NCBI RefSeq assembly: GCF_019097595.1
Contig: NC_080717.1
Location: forward strand, 10,184,836 to 10,248,835
Direction: 5' to 3'
DNA length: 64,000 nucleotides
DNA from: Hemibagrus wyckioides
Lineage: Eukaryota > Chordata > Actinopteri > Siluriformes > Bagridae
This document shows, in pieces, positions 46,018 to 57,932 of this stretch. The notes under the pieces were generated by a model that searched no databases, was not told the DNA's origin, and saw only the letters and a program-made list of their open reading frames with translations. Positions within the stretch are counted from its first letter, which is position 1. Each line of letters starts with the position of its first letter. The position numbers and the translations under genes are program-made.

Positions 46018-46855
46018 TTAAGGGTCATTTTCCCACAGATACTGGACTTTATATGGCATGTTCTTATATGCTTTCTTAATGTTTGAAGTAAACATAAAGC
46101 TTTAATGGAACAAATTGAAACGTATCCTTTATCTCAGGAAGTGTGAAACTGTGAGGAACAATGTTACCCACTGTGCCACCATGCCACCCAGGGAACAACA
46201 CTACTTCCTGCCTGTTCTTCATGATATATCCAAGAATACAGTCTATCTGTTCTGACATGATGAATGCATTGCGGAGGACTGCAGTAGATGATTTTAGAAA
46301 CATTTAAATGGGAAGATGCATAACATCTTTTCAAAAAGATTCATTTCCGTAATTAGCATTCTGTTGTCTTTGTTGGCCAAAGTCTTACTTTTTTTGTCAG
46401 TTTATTACTAAATATCCAGAAGAACCTTGTGGTAGACAATTTGAGGATCTTCACATGCTTTCTTTTTTTTTATCTCAGACCAGCATCACCAGCTTGGGTA
46501 ATCAACTCGACCAGATTGCACACTGGGAAACAAATTGCTTCATTTAAGCATGAAAATTGATTGAGCAAAAGGGTGCCACAAGAAACCGAACATTTATCAA
46601 GGTCTGTTTACTCCACACACAAAATCACTTTCCCTACTTTTTTTTGTTGTTGTTGTTTTGAAGCCTGAATGACTCAAACACGTAGAGGCTTTGACGTTCT
46701 ACTTCAGTTTCAGAGATAAAGGATACATTTCAATTTGTGTTTCAATTTTCTTTGATGCATTGCAGCCCTATGTTTACTTCAAACACTAAGACAAAAGCTA
46801 GTATATAAGAACATGACATATAAAGTCCAATATCTTTGGGAAAATGACCCCTTAA
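46018..46855. mobile_element. TTAA-flanked inverted-repeat element (piggyBac-like MITE)
   Basis: The left arm (46018-about 46155) begins TTAAGGGTCATTTTCCCA. The right arm (about 46690-46855) ends TGGGAAAATGACCCCTTAA. The arms remain similar for about 140 bp (gactttatatggcatgttct / mirrored; gtttgaagtaaacata / mirrored; tatcctttatctc / mirrored). TTAA at both edges is the target of piggyBac transposases. There is no transposase inside. A fragment ending with 'ccaccatgccacccagg' (46170-46195) may be a later insertion. Confidence 0.75.
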
Positions 46856-46899
46856 AAATTGAGGGCTGCATCTTAGCGGACAGCTCACATTAACAGCCA

Positions 46900-47010
46900 T
46901 ATATAAAAAAATAAAAATATTAAAATAATAATAATAATTTTATTTTTATTTTATTAATATTTTTTATAATAATAAAAATATAAAGCCTATATATAAAATA
47001 AATATCAAAA
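46900..47010. repeat. AT-rich low-complexity stretch
   Basis: Almost only A and T, with taataa and ttattttta runs that are partly self-complementary. Confidence 0.7.
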
Positions 47011-47685
47011 CAATGATAAAACACTGCCTCAGATCCCTACAACATTTAACTATGGGGTTCTTTATGCTTTACCTATATGTGAAACCTGTAATGTCTTCAG
47101 TACAACCTAGTCAGTATGAGACCCGAGACATGAAAACTCTCTCTCTCTCTCTCTCTATCTTTTTATTTTATATTTTACTTAATCATACTATAATAACATG
47201 CTGGACCCTAAAACACAAATAAAATTAGATTTAGAAAATTGACATAATACAAATGACAAAGAAAAAAGAACGCATAGACATAGCAAAGCTTTTCATCGAC
47301 TGTCCTGTACCAGTTTTACAACCAAAACAAATTGTTAAATCAAATTTACTATAGCTTAAACTTATACTATAACTATACACTTACTGTATGTCCATGTCTT
47401 CAAGGTCTATATGGCATTAAACATTTCACTCTTACTATGACTTAGAGGTTTGTCGCTTAAATCGCACCTGGTTCTTCATGCACACACTCTCACAACCAAC
47501 TAAAGACTGCATGATGATTTTACTCATTATTTCACTCAGGTCATTTGCACAAAGCCTATTTAGTACATACACTGTAATATAACAATGTAATAATACAACC
47601 TTTGAACAATTTATTTCTATTATTTTACTCTCTTTGATGGAAATACAGTCATATAATCATTTCACTATATGTTATACTGTGTATG
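47011..47685. other. Unassigned, with (CT)n at 47138-47156
   Basis: No exon recognised. Confidence 0.5.
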
Positions 47686-47935
47686 GTTATGTTCTTTTGG
47701 CTGCTCCCTGTTTGGTGTCGCCACAGTGGTCACATTTGGTCCACATGTTTGGATTTGGCACAGGTTGTACGCCGGATGCCCTTCCGGACACAACCCTCCC
47801 ATTTAACCCGAGCTTATGACCGGCACTGAGAATTAACTCTTCAGTGGCTGGGTTAGCTACCTGCCTGGGAATCGAACCTGGGCCGCAACAATGAGAGCAC
47901 GGGATCCTGCTGCTGGACCAACAGGAGGCTATACT
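47686..47935 (+). repeat. Fish SINE-like repeat
   Basis: It contains 'ggtgtcgccacagtggtcac', 'tacgccggatgcccttccg', 'aaccctcccatttaaccc' and 'gaatcgaacctgggccgc', a block found in many fish genomes. It ends with a tRNA-like 'gcacgggatcctgctgctgg'. Confidence 0.7.
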
Positions 47936-48589
47936 GTGTGTGTTTACGCGACAAATAATATTTAAAATCGAATTTGAATTTTATATTATAGCATAAAAAT
48001 TCTGACCATTGTGTTTATAGAGCAGTCCAATTCTTATCCTGTTCAATTGTCTTATTCAAATGAACTTCCCCAAGTACATTTCTCTCAAATTCAAGTGCAT
48101 AGTGTTGCTGATAACAGAGCTAGAGAAAGAGGTATCGGGCTGTATCATGGTATAGAGGGGATCAAGAGCAAAAGAACAGGCAAGAGCAAAGGGAAGGAGA
48201 AGGCCTCTAACCAATACCCCTAAGATTCAGACAACTTTTCTAGATCCTGTTATTGACCATGGATTATTTCTGGCTGAAACAGTTCAACCGCAGCTCAGTG
48301 CAGCCTGTTAGAGATGTTCAGGAAGACAAAAGAAGATGAGGAAGAGGAAGAAGAGGAAGGCTTTCCACCAAGGAGACCAAATGAAATTCAAGCTGCACCT
48401 TTGTGAAAGGTCAAATTAAGACTACACAGGCTAACGAGGAATTTTCTCTCGCTGAGTGAAATGAAGGATCTAACAGAATTCAGTTTATATGTGTATTGAT
48501 ATATTCATAGTAATCGTTTTACTCTAAATTAGTTTTTCCCCCATTCACAGGACATACATAGTAAACATATATTATGCATACTGCAATGA
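47936..48589. other. Unassigned; purine-rich stretch 48318-48362
   Basis: No exon recognised. Confidence 0.45.
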
Positions 48590-48675
48590 CACTATCACAC
48601 ACACACACTCACCCATCCCCCCCACTCACACCCACCCACAAAGACACACACACACACACACACATCCCACACACA
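48590..48675. repeat. AC-rich imperfect microsatellite
   Basis: Runs of CA and CCCA interrupted by short words. Confidence 0.85.
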
Positions 48676-49259
48676 CTCAACTGATCAGTGCAGTCCCTTA
48701 TCATCACATGATTCACATTGTATATTTAATATTTCACACGTTTTTTTTTTCATGACTCATTTTGTAACACTTTTTTTTTTTTTACATGTGATCTCTTTCT
48801 CTTGATTTCTCTCTCTACATCATTTATTTTCATCTGATCTCTTTTACAATTTATTTATTTTCACATGCTATTTCCCCCCCACATTTCACTTTACGTGTGT
48901 CTTTTATGATTAATTTATCATCCCGTTGATTTTTGTGATAATAATAATTTTCTTAAATCCTGATATATTTACTTTTACCTTATGGTTCATTTATTTTCAC
49001 ATGTGGTTCATTTTCATATGTAGTGCATGTGGTTTTATTCATCACATGATTCCACTTGTGAATAAATGAGTTGTATTATTACTAATAGAATAAATTAAAT
49101 GGTACTAATAGATATAGGGCACAGCATGGTTAAATTCACCTCCATGTGTTTTCCCCCATGTGACTGCATATAACTTACATACACATGATCATATGCAATG
49201 ATTTTTTCATAAGGGGTGCTATTCATTTGAATAACTGCACAAGCAATTGTGAATTAATG
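48676..49259. other. Unassigned, T-rich
   Basis: T-rich sequence with several poly(T) tracts; nothing else seen. Confidence 0.5.
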
Positions 49260-49780
49260 AAATATTCTGGATGAAATGACAGAGCGAACATGCCAACCTG
49301 GCTCAGGATAGTGCCAGTAGAAGGCAATGAAGGCGAACACAAAACACAGCAGTGAGTGGCAATATATTCGGATATTATTAAACAGATCTTTCCTATTCAG
49401 GCTTCTGATAACGTATTAGTGGAAAGAAAGAGAGCCATCAGCTTGTTTGGTACCATTGTTCTCTGATATCATGCTACCAGTATTCATTTCACCGTTTATC
49501 AGGCACTCGTTTGTTAATTACTCAGATAAATCCTGCACTCCAAAAGAATAACAGGTAACGGTAATTAGCACTGTTTAGATGGCAACGATCTATTGAGCAG
49601 CAACCTCATTATCATACGTTAGAGGGGGGCGCATGGAGGTGTAACTGATGTAAACAGATTTATTTCAACTCATCAAATATTGGGGGAAGAGAATGGCTGA
49701 ATTTGCACTGGATTTGCATAATTCAGAACAAGCTACTCTGGGATCATTAGGGTCATTTGAAGCCTGCATTATGCCATACG
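49260..49780. promoter_or_regulatory. Candidate conserved non-coding element
   Basis: A 520-bp repeat-free block of balanced composition between AT-rich flanks. It has an octamer ATTTGCAT (49712-49719), several ATTA/TAAT words and E-boxes, and is stop-rich in all frames. The character is that of vertebrate developmental enhancers. Only cross-species alignment could confirm it. Confidence 0.35.
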
Positions 49781-50244
49781 TGACAGTGTTGGTAAAAACA
49801 TTATTAATGAAACTCAAAACATTTTGCCTCTAATGGAACAAATTTATACACAAGGTAAAATTCTACATAATTAACTATAATTGCAATCCTGTTATAAACA
49901 ACTATTTGTTTATAATGAAAAGACAATGGGTAGCATGCAACTTTTTTTTTTCAGCAATTTCTGTATATTGAATAGCAAAGTTCTGGCACAAGCATACAAA
50001 GGAGCTAGTCATGTGGTAATTTGGTATGGTAGTGCAGATACTTTCAAAAAAAAAGTGAGGACAATTTTTGCTCTGTTACTTCTTTATGCTACGTTCAGCT
50101 ACTTGACAAACAGCTCGGTTAATGTTAACTGCATTACCATTAAAATTGCAAGCCTGTTGTTTTTGCAGAGAAGAGGAGAACATTCATGAGCCTAGTCTAT
50201 TCATATCTCATGAAAAAACAAAAAAAAACTATAAACATGAAGTA
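49781..50244. other. Unassigned non-coding
   Basis: Nothing recognised. Confidence 0.5.
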
Positions 50245-50530
50245 GGTAATAATCCATCCATCCATCCATCCCCTGCACCACTTAACCTACACAGGGTCGC
50301 AGGGAACCTGGAATCTGTAGCCTATCCAAGAAGACTTGGGGCACGTGGCAGGGACACCCTGCACAGGATGCTATTCCCACACACTTCAGACAATTTAGTG
50401 ATGCCTTTGGACTGGGGGAGGACAACAGAATACCAGGAAGAAACCCCCAAAGGATGGGGAGAATGGAACACAGAATGGAGGCAGGAATTAAATTCCCATC
50501 CCCAGCGGTGTGAAGCAATTTCAATTTCTC
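50245..50530 (-). repeat. Fish interspersed repeat (reverse orientation)
   Basis: (atcc)n, then 'ctacacagggtcgcaggga', 'cttggggcacgtggcaggg', 'cctttggactgggggagg' and 'cccatccccagcggtgtgaa' follow the common fish repeat in reverse. It is related to 21530-21770. Confidence 0.75.
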
Positions 50531-50689
50531 AATATTAATCCACCATGCCTTCTGTGTGAAACAAAAGGGGTAAAATTATTAAATAAACATAAATCTTATT
50601 CAAAACACAAGGTGACAAAGGTTATCATACCTACATTTGATTAATAACTGGGAGGAAACAAGAGAGGAATCCCATGTGAACACAAAAAG

Positions 50690-51035
50690 AACATGATATA
50701 CACTGACCAGATATCAATTCAGGAACAAAACCAGGACCCTACAGCTGTGAGGTGGCAACACTGCCTGCTGCACCACTGTACCACCTCTATTTATTTGTTT
50801 GTTTGTTTGGGTTTTTTTTGCCTCACACCTGGAGGTTCTTTTCCTGCCTCTACCCTGTGTGCATCTCTAAATTCACCACAGTGTATGAATGGGTGTGAAT
50901 GTGTGATTGTGCCCTGTGATTGGTTGGCACACAGACAGACAGGGTCTCCTGCCTCATGCTCTGAGTCCCCTGGTATAGACTCCAGTTTCCCAGTAACACT
51001 GTAGAATAAACAGTACAGAAAACTGAAGGATGGAC
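50690..51035. repeat. Two fish repeat fragments facing each other
   Basis: 50700-50790 is a reverse-oriented end ('accaggaccctacagctgtg', 'caccactgtaccacc'). 50820-51035 is a forward copy ('gattgtgccctgtgattgg', 'atagactccagtttcccag'). Both belong to families seen elsewhere in this window. Confidence 0.65.
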
Positions 51036-52245
51036 AGATGCTAGAACGCTTAGTCTAATCCAAAACTCTCAAATATATGATAAAATGACAGTGTAGAGTT
51101 TTATCGTTGTATTGATCATTTCACAAAATATAGGAGCTGCACATTTTTGCAAGCAATAAGTACTGAAGAAATCACTTTAATCCTTTAGCAAAGGAACAGT
51201 TTTGATATGCAAAACTGACAAGTTAATAAATCCTTGGTTTGAATGTATAGTTGAGATCAGACTGAAAGGCAGTTTTAACAGCAGCGAAGACTAAGAGAAT
51301 GTCTGATTGTGCTGCATCAATGCCAAATAGCCAGCAGGCAATTTATTCCACTGACAATGCATCTGTCCTTGATGCTGCATCCACACTTGAATGATAATTT
51401 TGGGAGACGCGTGCAGCTCAGAGCCTTCTCGCAGTGGCGCTGCTGGACTATCTCTAACAAAACGCAGCCTTTTCTACTTGAAGAAGAGCTTTCCGAAAAG
51501 ATTAATCAATCTGAATACACAATGTAACACACAAGTATAAATGAGCAAAATGTGTATGTTGTGAGGCACAATATGCATATTGTGAACTAATGCTCTTGGC
51601 ACTAGAATCTGTTTTCAGTAACAATGTGGCTTCTAGGCATCTGTAAGACAGAAACCTTGACTTTTCAAACTGCTTTGGATGACTGTAGCAGAGTTTTTTT
51701 TATTTTTTACAAATATGTAGAAAATCTACATAACACAAACAACACTCACAAAGATCAAGTGGAAAAGTCAAATCGAAGTGACACCACATAGTTACGGTCA
51801 TGGTTGGGCATTACAATTGCCACTGGGTGGCCTGAACATTCAGAAGGAAAGTAAATCAGACATGAGCCAACTGTGAATAAAATGGATTGTAGAGATGAGG
51901 AGATAGTGAGGCCCAGGTCTTCTGAGAGAGGCTGTGCCCTTTAAAATTTACAATGCTGACAGCTGGTTCAACCTAGAAGAGCTGACCTTTATGGATCTAG
52001 TTGGAACGAACAAAAGGGAGCATTAAAATCCAGACGTAACCTCCTCTGTTGAACCAGGAAAATTCTAGAGGGGTGCCTGAATATTAACCACGGCCAAACC
52101 TCATGGGGTTTATGACCACACAAGCTCACATTTTGACTCACTGTAAAATTTTAAGAAAACATAACAAAACCCTTTAAAGCCATTTGGAAAACACATTTAT
52201 TCTTTGTCTACAAATATTACTGCATGTTAAGTAATCTAACCCTAG
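51036..52245. other. Unassigned non-coding
   Basis: No exon or repeat recognised. Confidence 0.5.
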
Positions 52246-52361
52246 ATTATAATATAATATAATATAATATAATATAATATAATATAATATAATATAATAT
52301 AATATTATATTATATTATATTATATTATATTATATTATATTATATTATATTATATTATAAT
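52246..52361. repeat. 116-bp perfect palindrome of pentanucleotide repeats
   Basis: (ATAAT)n runs up to a centre at 52303/52304 and then continues as its reverse complement (ATTAT)n. Comparing both edges, all 58 bases of each arm pair, and the first mismatch is 52245/52362. There is no spacer. Confidence 0.95.
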
Positions 52362-52425
52362 TTTTAATTTTTAATTTTTAATTTTTTAATTTTTAATTTT
52401 TAATTTTTAATTTTTAATTTAATCA
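52362..52425. repeat. (TTTTTAA)n tract
   Basis: About nine units of aattttt/aatttttt immediately after the palindrome. Confidence 0.9.
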
Positions 52426-52653
52426 TAAATCATCATAATTTAAATTTTTATTTAAATTTTAAAATGAATACATATAATGGATCTTTTATTTTAAGGGCAG
52501 TAAAAGGCAGTTTCATGGTGTTGGTTATACTCATCCTTTCACTAATTATACAGTCAGTGAGGCATTACACAGAAATTAACAGTGTTATTAGCAGCTAACT
52601 CTTATAATTCTCCTCCCACATGTATTAAACATAGTTAGAATTTAAGTGATATG

Positions 52654-52654
<1 letters not shown>

Positions 52655-52702
<48 letters not shown>

Positions 52703-52732
52703 AATGTTATTATTATTATTATTATTATTATT
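52655..52732. repeat. (TTA)n microsatellite
   Basis: About 25 TTA/ATT units with one inverted interruption (aataatg). Confidence 0.95.
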
Positions 52733-53195
52733 TATTTATTTTTATTTTATTTTTTTTTACAAAATAACAATTTGCATATGTTTTAATTATTTAGGGTATT
52801 CCATCATTTGTACATGTCTGAGCAGAGGGGCATGAGACAGGGGACACCCTGGACTGGGTACCAACTCATAACCAAGCCATAATCATATAATTCTGGAAGA
52901 GAAGTTCTCTGACTCAGATCAAATAAACCTAGAACAAAAATCGTACTGACTGACTGACTTCCCTCCCTTCCTTCCTTCCTTCCTTCCTTAATTTAGGTCA
53001 CTTACGGACTGACTGACTGATTATCTGACTAACTTATTTACTGACTGACTTACTTATTTAGTTATTTTGGAGTAGTAAATACATAGCCACAGCAAGCTAT
53101 GCCGGTTTTTAATCACAGTTTCAGCTTTGTTTTCTACCTTTTATCTTGTGGTTAACAATATTCAGTAATCTAGTGCAGTGATAATGAGAATAACG
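52733..53195. other. Low-complexity patchwork
   Basis: Contains (ACTG)n and (CCTT)n runs at about 52950-53050 and possibly a trace of the common fish repeat at 52820-52900. Confidence 0.5.
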
Positions 53196-55296
53196 GTCTC
53201 CTTAAGTAAAATATTCTCATTCCCCACTGATTCTCATTAAGGCTTGAATGGAAAAAGCTGAGCCAACACAGAAATTAGTGGAGCTCTTATAAAGACTGGG
53301 AGCTTGACTCTTTTACGGCATTTAATTGATCTTTCAGCAGTCCCAGACTATAAGCTTGTAAATAATTGGTTCACCATTTAGTCTTCAGACGGCATCACAA
53401 TGCTGGGACTAAACACAAAGAGCAAATAGTCAAAAAAAATGCCTTCAAATACGGAGCAATCTTTGCTGTATATTTGAATGGAAATTATATATAATGGATG
53501 CATTTTAACAGCCCTTTAACAATAAACCAACTTTTCTGCCTTTTCAACAGATGTTTCTGATTAATGATCAATAAGCAAAAGTAAAGTTATTGTATGTATA
53601 AGTTAGTATAAGTTATTATTATATGCTAAGCTGCTGACAACCAAGATATTAGATTTGACATGATAGATTTAATCAGTCATCCCCTTAGCAATGACTTAGT
53701 GGAACGTTGGCAGGTGAATGGCAGGTAAAACAGAACAGTCCGTGCTGTGATCAGTGGCAGGATGATGGAGGACAAACAAGATGATGGAAGGTTCTGACCT
53801 GAATGATAATGAAGACGTGATGTGGTTGGGTGTCCTGGCACAGGAACCTACGCCCATGCAGCGTTCCTCATTATCTGTACATGGCTGTCAGTAGTGCTAG
53901 GCAGTGAGGTAGCCAAGCTTAATGCTGTGAGTGAGCTCTAACCTTCTTACCACACACCACTCTAAAGTTCTAGTGTTTAATTGGAAGTGGTTGAAAAGAG
54001 ACTGAGGAGTTGAAGGGCACATAGTCTTTGATTGAGAACGATAAGGCCTAATTGGTTGCTTGGTCCAGTCTGTTCTGCTAGTTTTAGGTTAAGCCATACA
54101 CTGCATTGCTTTTGCCATTTGTGTTATATAAACAAAACCTAGCCAACCAATTTGCTCGAGTGACATGAAATGTTAGGAGTAGTAATTCATAGATTGACAT
54201 GGTTAGTGTTTTTCATTACACGTTCCAATTAACTCATATTAAATGAATATACAAGTTAATTAAAAGAGCTAGCCAAGTGGCATGTTTTCACCCTTCAGTT
54301 ATGTGCAAACACCAGGCTATCAGCATTAATGAGAATGTTTGATGTGAATTTTGACAGATGGAAAAGATGGTGATCACAGTACATAGTGAATTACTATAAA
54401 TTATTATCTCTCTCTACGACCGGGCAAGCATGACTGAGACGTGATCAATTCTTTAAATGAAAACATTTCAGCTGCAAACCGGAGCAGACAGTGAAAAAGG
54501 AATGTCCTGAATTCCCCATACAACTGCACATGTATACAAATATGAAATGAATGGCTCCAACAGCCTTCACTGAGCATTGTACATCCAAAGGGAGCCATTT
54601 TGGGATTCAGCCATGCTCTCTTTGATAAATAGTTGACACTGCTTAGGCTTCAGATGAAAAAAATACCACAGGTTTGCTTATCTTTAAACTTCATCTTCAG
54701 GATTTCATCCCGCCAAAGTAGTTCAGTAGACCCTCCTCTGCACATTTATCATTACTACCATCTTCAGTTTTTATAATCAGTTTTTGTAGGATTGTGAACA
54801 CTGAAATGCAAGCATATAATCTATAAGTGAATGCATCAATGTATTATTATTTTATCGCCGCTCTGCACGACACAATATTTAAAAGGAATGAGAAAAATTA
54901 TATACGTTCACATTGAATACATTCTAACCTAACCAACACATTTATTACTGCGCTGCTCTTTGTCAGGTTACTACCCAAAATCCGGGGCACAAAATATAAC
55001 CCTGTGATCTCATGTCATATTTTTGTGCTTGCATCACAATCAGGAAAACCGTGGTTCTTATGTTTAGCAAAATCTTTGTGATTTGTATAGAGATTTGTTT
55101 CCTGGGCAACTAAATGTAAAGTGATCACCATGTACACTATTTTAAGTAACTATATAATAAGTGCATGCCTAATAATCTGTCTTTCTCCTTGAGTCTTCAC
55201 CAGGCATCAACTAAATATAGAAAGCAAACAGTCAAAAGTCTTCAAATAGGGAACTGTCTGTGTCAATGAATAGAGCTCACAATAAATAGTGAATCG
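53196..55296. other. Gene-free stretch with candidate non-coding elements
   Basis: Repeat-free balanced blocks lie at 53200-53480 and 54410-54670. Both have stops in every frame and TAAT, AATTGATC or octamer-like words. No exon recognised. Confidence 0.35.

Positions 55297-55366
<70 letters not shown>
55297..55366. repeat. (AT)n microsatellite
   Basis: About 35 AT units. Confidence 0.97.
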
Positions 55367-55370
<4 letters not shown>

Positions 55371-55746
55371 GGCCTGTGTCATGCTTTCTTTATTGGATGC
55401 TAAAGCTTCACCTCATGACCAAAAGCTGAGGAAGAGTTGATGGAAGTAAGGGGGAAGGGTGCTTATTGTCCCATAAACCAATTAATTGAGAAATGCACCT
55501 CCGGGAGAAACTGCATGCTCCACTAGTCATCACAGGAGAATTATGCTCAAGTGGCTCCCATGAGATCCGGCATTCCTCAAGGAAAAAAATGCAATTAAAT
55601 AAGAAATAGTAAAGTGCAGAGGAACTGCACCTTGTGATTTATGATTAGGGTCACCAATGCAAGTATTACCATGCTTCATTATGTATTGTGATGCTCATTA
55701 TCATTATTGTTAGATTCTTGGCTGGTCTTGTGGATATCATATTAAT
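55367..55746. other. Unassigned; balanced block 55430-55600
   Basis: Possible non-coding element; no exon or repeat. Confidence 0.35.
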
Positions 55747-56957
55747 ATAGTTGGCTCCATAAGTGGACAGTGACACAATTTTTATGTCATTTTTTTCTCA
55801 GTACACCACCACAGTGGATTTAAAATGAAGCATTCAATATATGTGATAGCGATGAGAAGTGTCTTTAATTCAAGGGGGATTTATCAATAATAGGGCATTA
55901 CCTATTAAGAAATTACAAACATTTTATACATAGTTCCTCCGTTTTCACATGTACCAAGGTAATGGAACAATTGACTGATTCATGGGAAAGTATGGACTGT
56001 TTCCTCATTAATACAAGACAAATGATGGAGATAAAAGATCTGGAAATGATTCCAAGTGTTGAATTTGCATTTGGTAGCTGTTCATGGAGACAAAATCAAT
56101 TCACAACATCTAGCCAAGTCAAGAACACTCAATAATATATGGATTTAGGTGCATCATTGTCAAAATCGACAATCAAGAGACACTTCCATGAATGTAAATA
56201 GAGCTTTTATCTCAAGATGAAAACCACTGGTAACACTCAAGAACAGAAAGGTTGCTAGAAAATATCTAACATCGAGCTTGCAAAATTCTAGAAGAACAAG
56301 GTTCTTTGGACAGATGAAACCAATATTAAATTTTACCAGAATGATGGGAAGGGAACTAGTATGAAGACGTAAAGGATGGTCTCCAAAACATACCACATCA
56401 TCTGTCAATCATGATGGAAGCAGTGTTATGGCCTGGGCATGTATGGCTGCCACTGGAACTGGGTAACTGGTGTTGATTGGTGATTTGAGAAGCAGGATAA
56501 ATTCTGAAGTGTATAAAGCTATTCTGTTCAGATTCAGTCAAATGCTGCAAACTGATAGGACAGTGGCTTCACAGAACAGATGCCAAAGCATACTGTGAAA
56601 GAACCAAAGATTTTCTTAGGACAAAGACATGGAATGTTTATTAAGGCTGATTCAACCCAGCTGAGTATGTTTTCACTTTTACTGAACACAAAACTGAAAG
56701 ACTCACAAACAAGCGGCATCTCGTGGGAGGATATTCAGTATTTGGTGATGACCATGGGTTCCAGAATTCGGGCAGTCACTGACTGAGAAGGATTTGCATC
56801 CAGGTATTGAAAATAATCCATATATTTTATAATTATATTATATTACGCAATAGTTTAAACCCTTAAAGTAAAGGTGAAAGTCACATTTCAATCCACTGTG
56901 ATGATGTACAGAGATAAAGCTACAAAAATTTCTTTGTCCAAATGGACCTGACTATAT
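55747..56957 (+). mobile_element. Near full-length but dead Tc1/mariner (same group as 15934-16903)
   Basis: About 1.2 kb, the full length of a Tc1. Ends tatagttggctccataagtg and tccaaatggacctgactata are inverted copies of the CAGTTAGG family. The plus-strand transposase is in pieces: LWTDETNIKFYQNDGK (first catalytic Asp) near 56300, then an MPKHTVKEPKIFL frame (56580-56786) with SMGSR-like TMGSRIRAVTD at its end. Stops and frameshifts separate them and the DLNPIEH box is lost. Confidence 0.88.
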
Positions 56958-57858
56958 AAACATTATACTAGATTTAAAGACAGAATGATGGTCATGACAT
57001 ATTACAATGTCTCATTTGGGGACTTTAAAGCAATGAAAGTTTTAGAATACACATCACTGACTCAATCGTAGCTTTATCTTGCGCTCTAAAAAAAACAGCA
57101 CGGCGAACACGAGTATTTGTAACTTTGAACGACAAAAGGAACAAGAAGGGAATAAGCAGACTATGATAAGTACCAAGTTTTCTGTATAAATGGGTCCTTT
57201 AAAATGTTTTGAAAGCAGGTGAATTCAGCTGGCGTGTTGTGTGTTATCACCAATGTGCAGAAGACATACACAGTACAAAAGAGCCATAAAGTGGAATGTT
57301 TCAGCTCAACCTTACCATTTCATACATTGCCAAACATCTTTTTGGTCAAAAGAATGACGTGGGAAATACACAAACTACATTATGAAAAGCAGCCTTGTTA
57401 CAGATTCAATATAAACATTTTCCATTTCTTGGCACTTTGCATTTTCTTATGTGCTGAAGCTTATTTTAAAAAGGAACACACAACACTGCTTCCAAAGGAA
57501 AGGTGTTTGTGTGTTACTGTTAATCGGCCATCTGCACATTTTTTTTGGGGGGGGGGGGGCTGTGTAGTGCTGTGGGCAGAGTGCCATCAATGAATTTCTA
57601 TTATTAAGAGATAAAAGGGAAGCTGTGTCTGGACCTTATATTTTTTATATGTAGTTCATCAAATCGATTAATAAATCATAGGAACAGACATCCAGTTAAT
57701 GGAAAAGGCGTATCATGTATTGTCCTGAGTGCATGTGTATTTTTTATCTACACTGAACTCAAACTACAGAAACAATGTTGTGACTTGACACAATCAACTT
57801 AAACACTAGACAAACAATAAGAGCAATAAAAAATAATCACAATATTGCACTAAATAAA
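56958..57858. other. Unassigned, with a 13-G run
   Basis: No exon recognised. A run of 13 G lies at 57547-57559, preceded by T6. Confidence 0.5.
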
Positions 57859-57882
57859 TTTCTCTCTCTCTCTCTCTCTCTC

Positions 57883-57930
<48 letters not shown>
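57859..57930. repeat. (TC)n(AC)n compound microsatellite
   Basis: About 13 TC units followed by about 21 AC units. Confidence 0.97.

Positions 57931-57932
<2 letters not shown>

Noticed and set aside
52820..53060. Zinc-finger or other gene in the ACTG/CCTT region
   Set aside because: It is tetranucleotide repeats with no frame.
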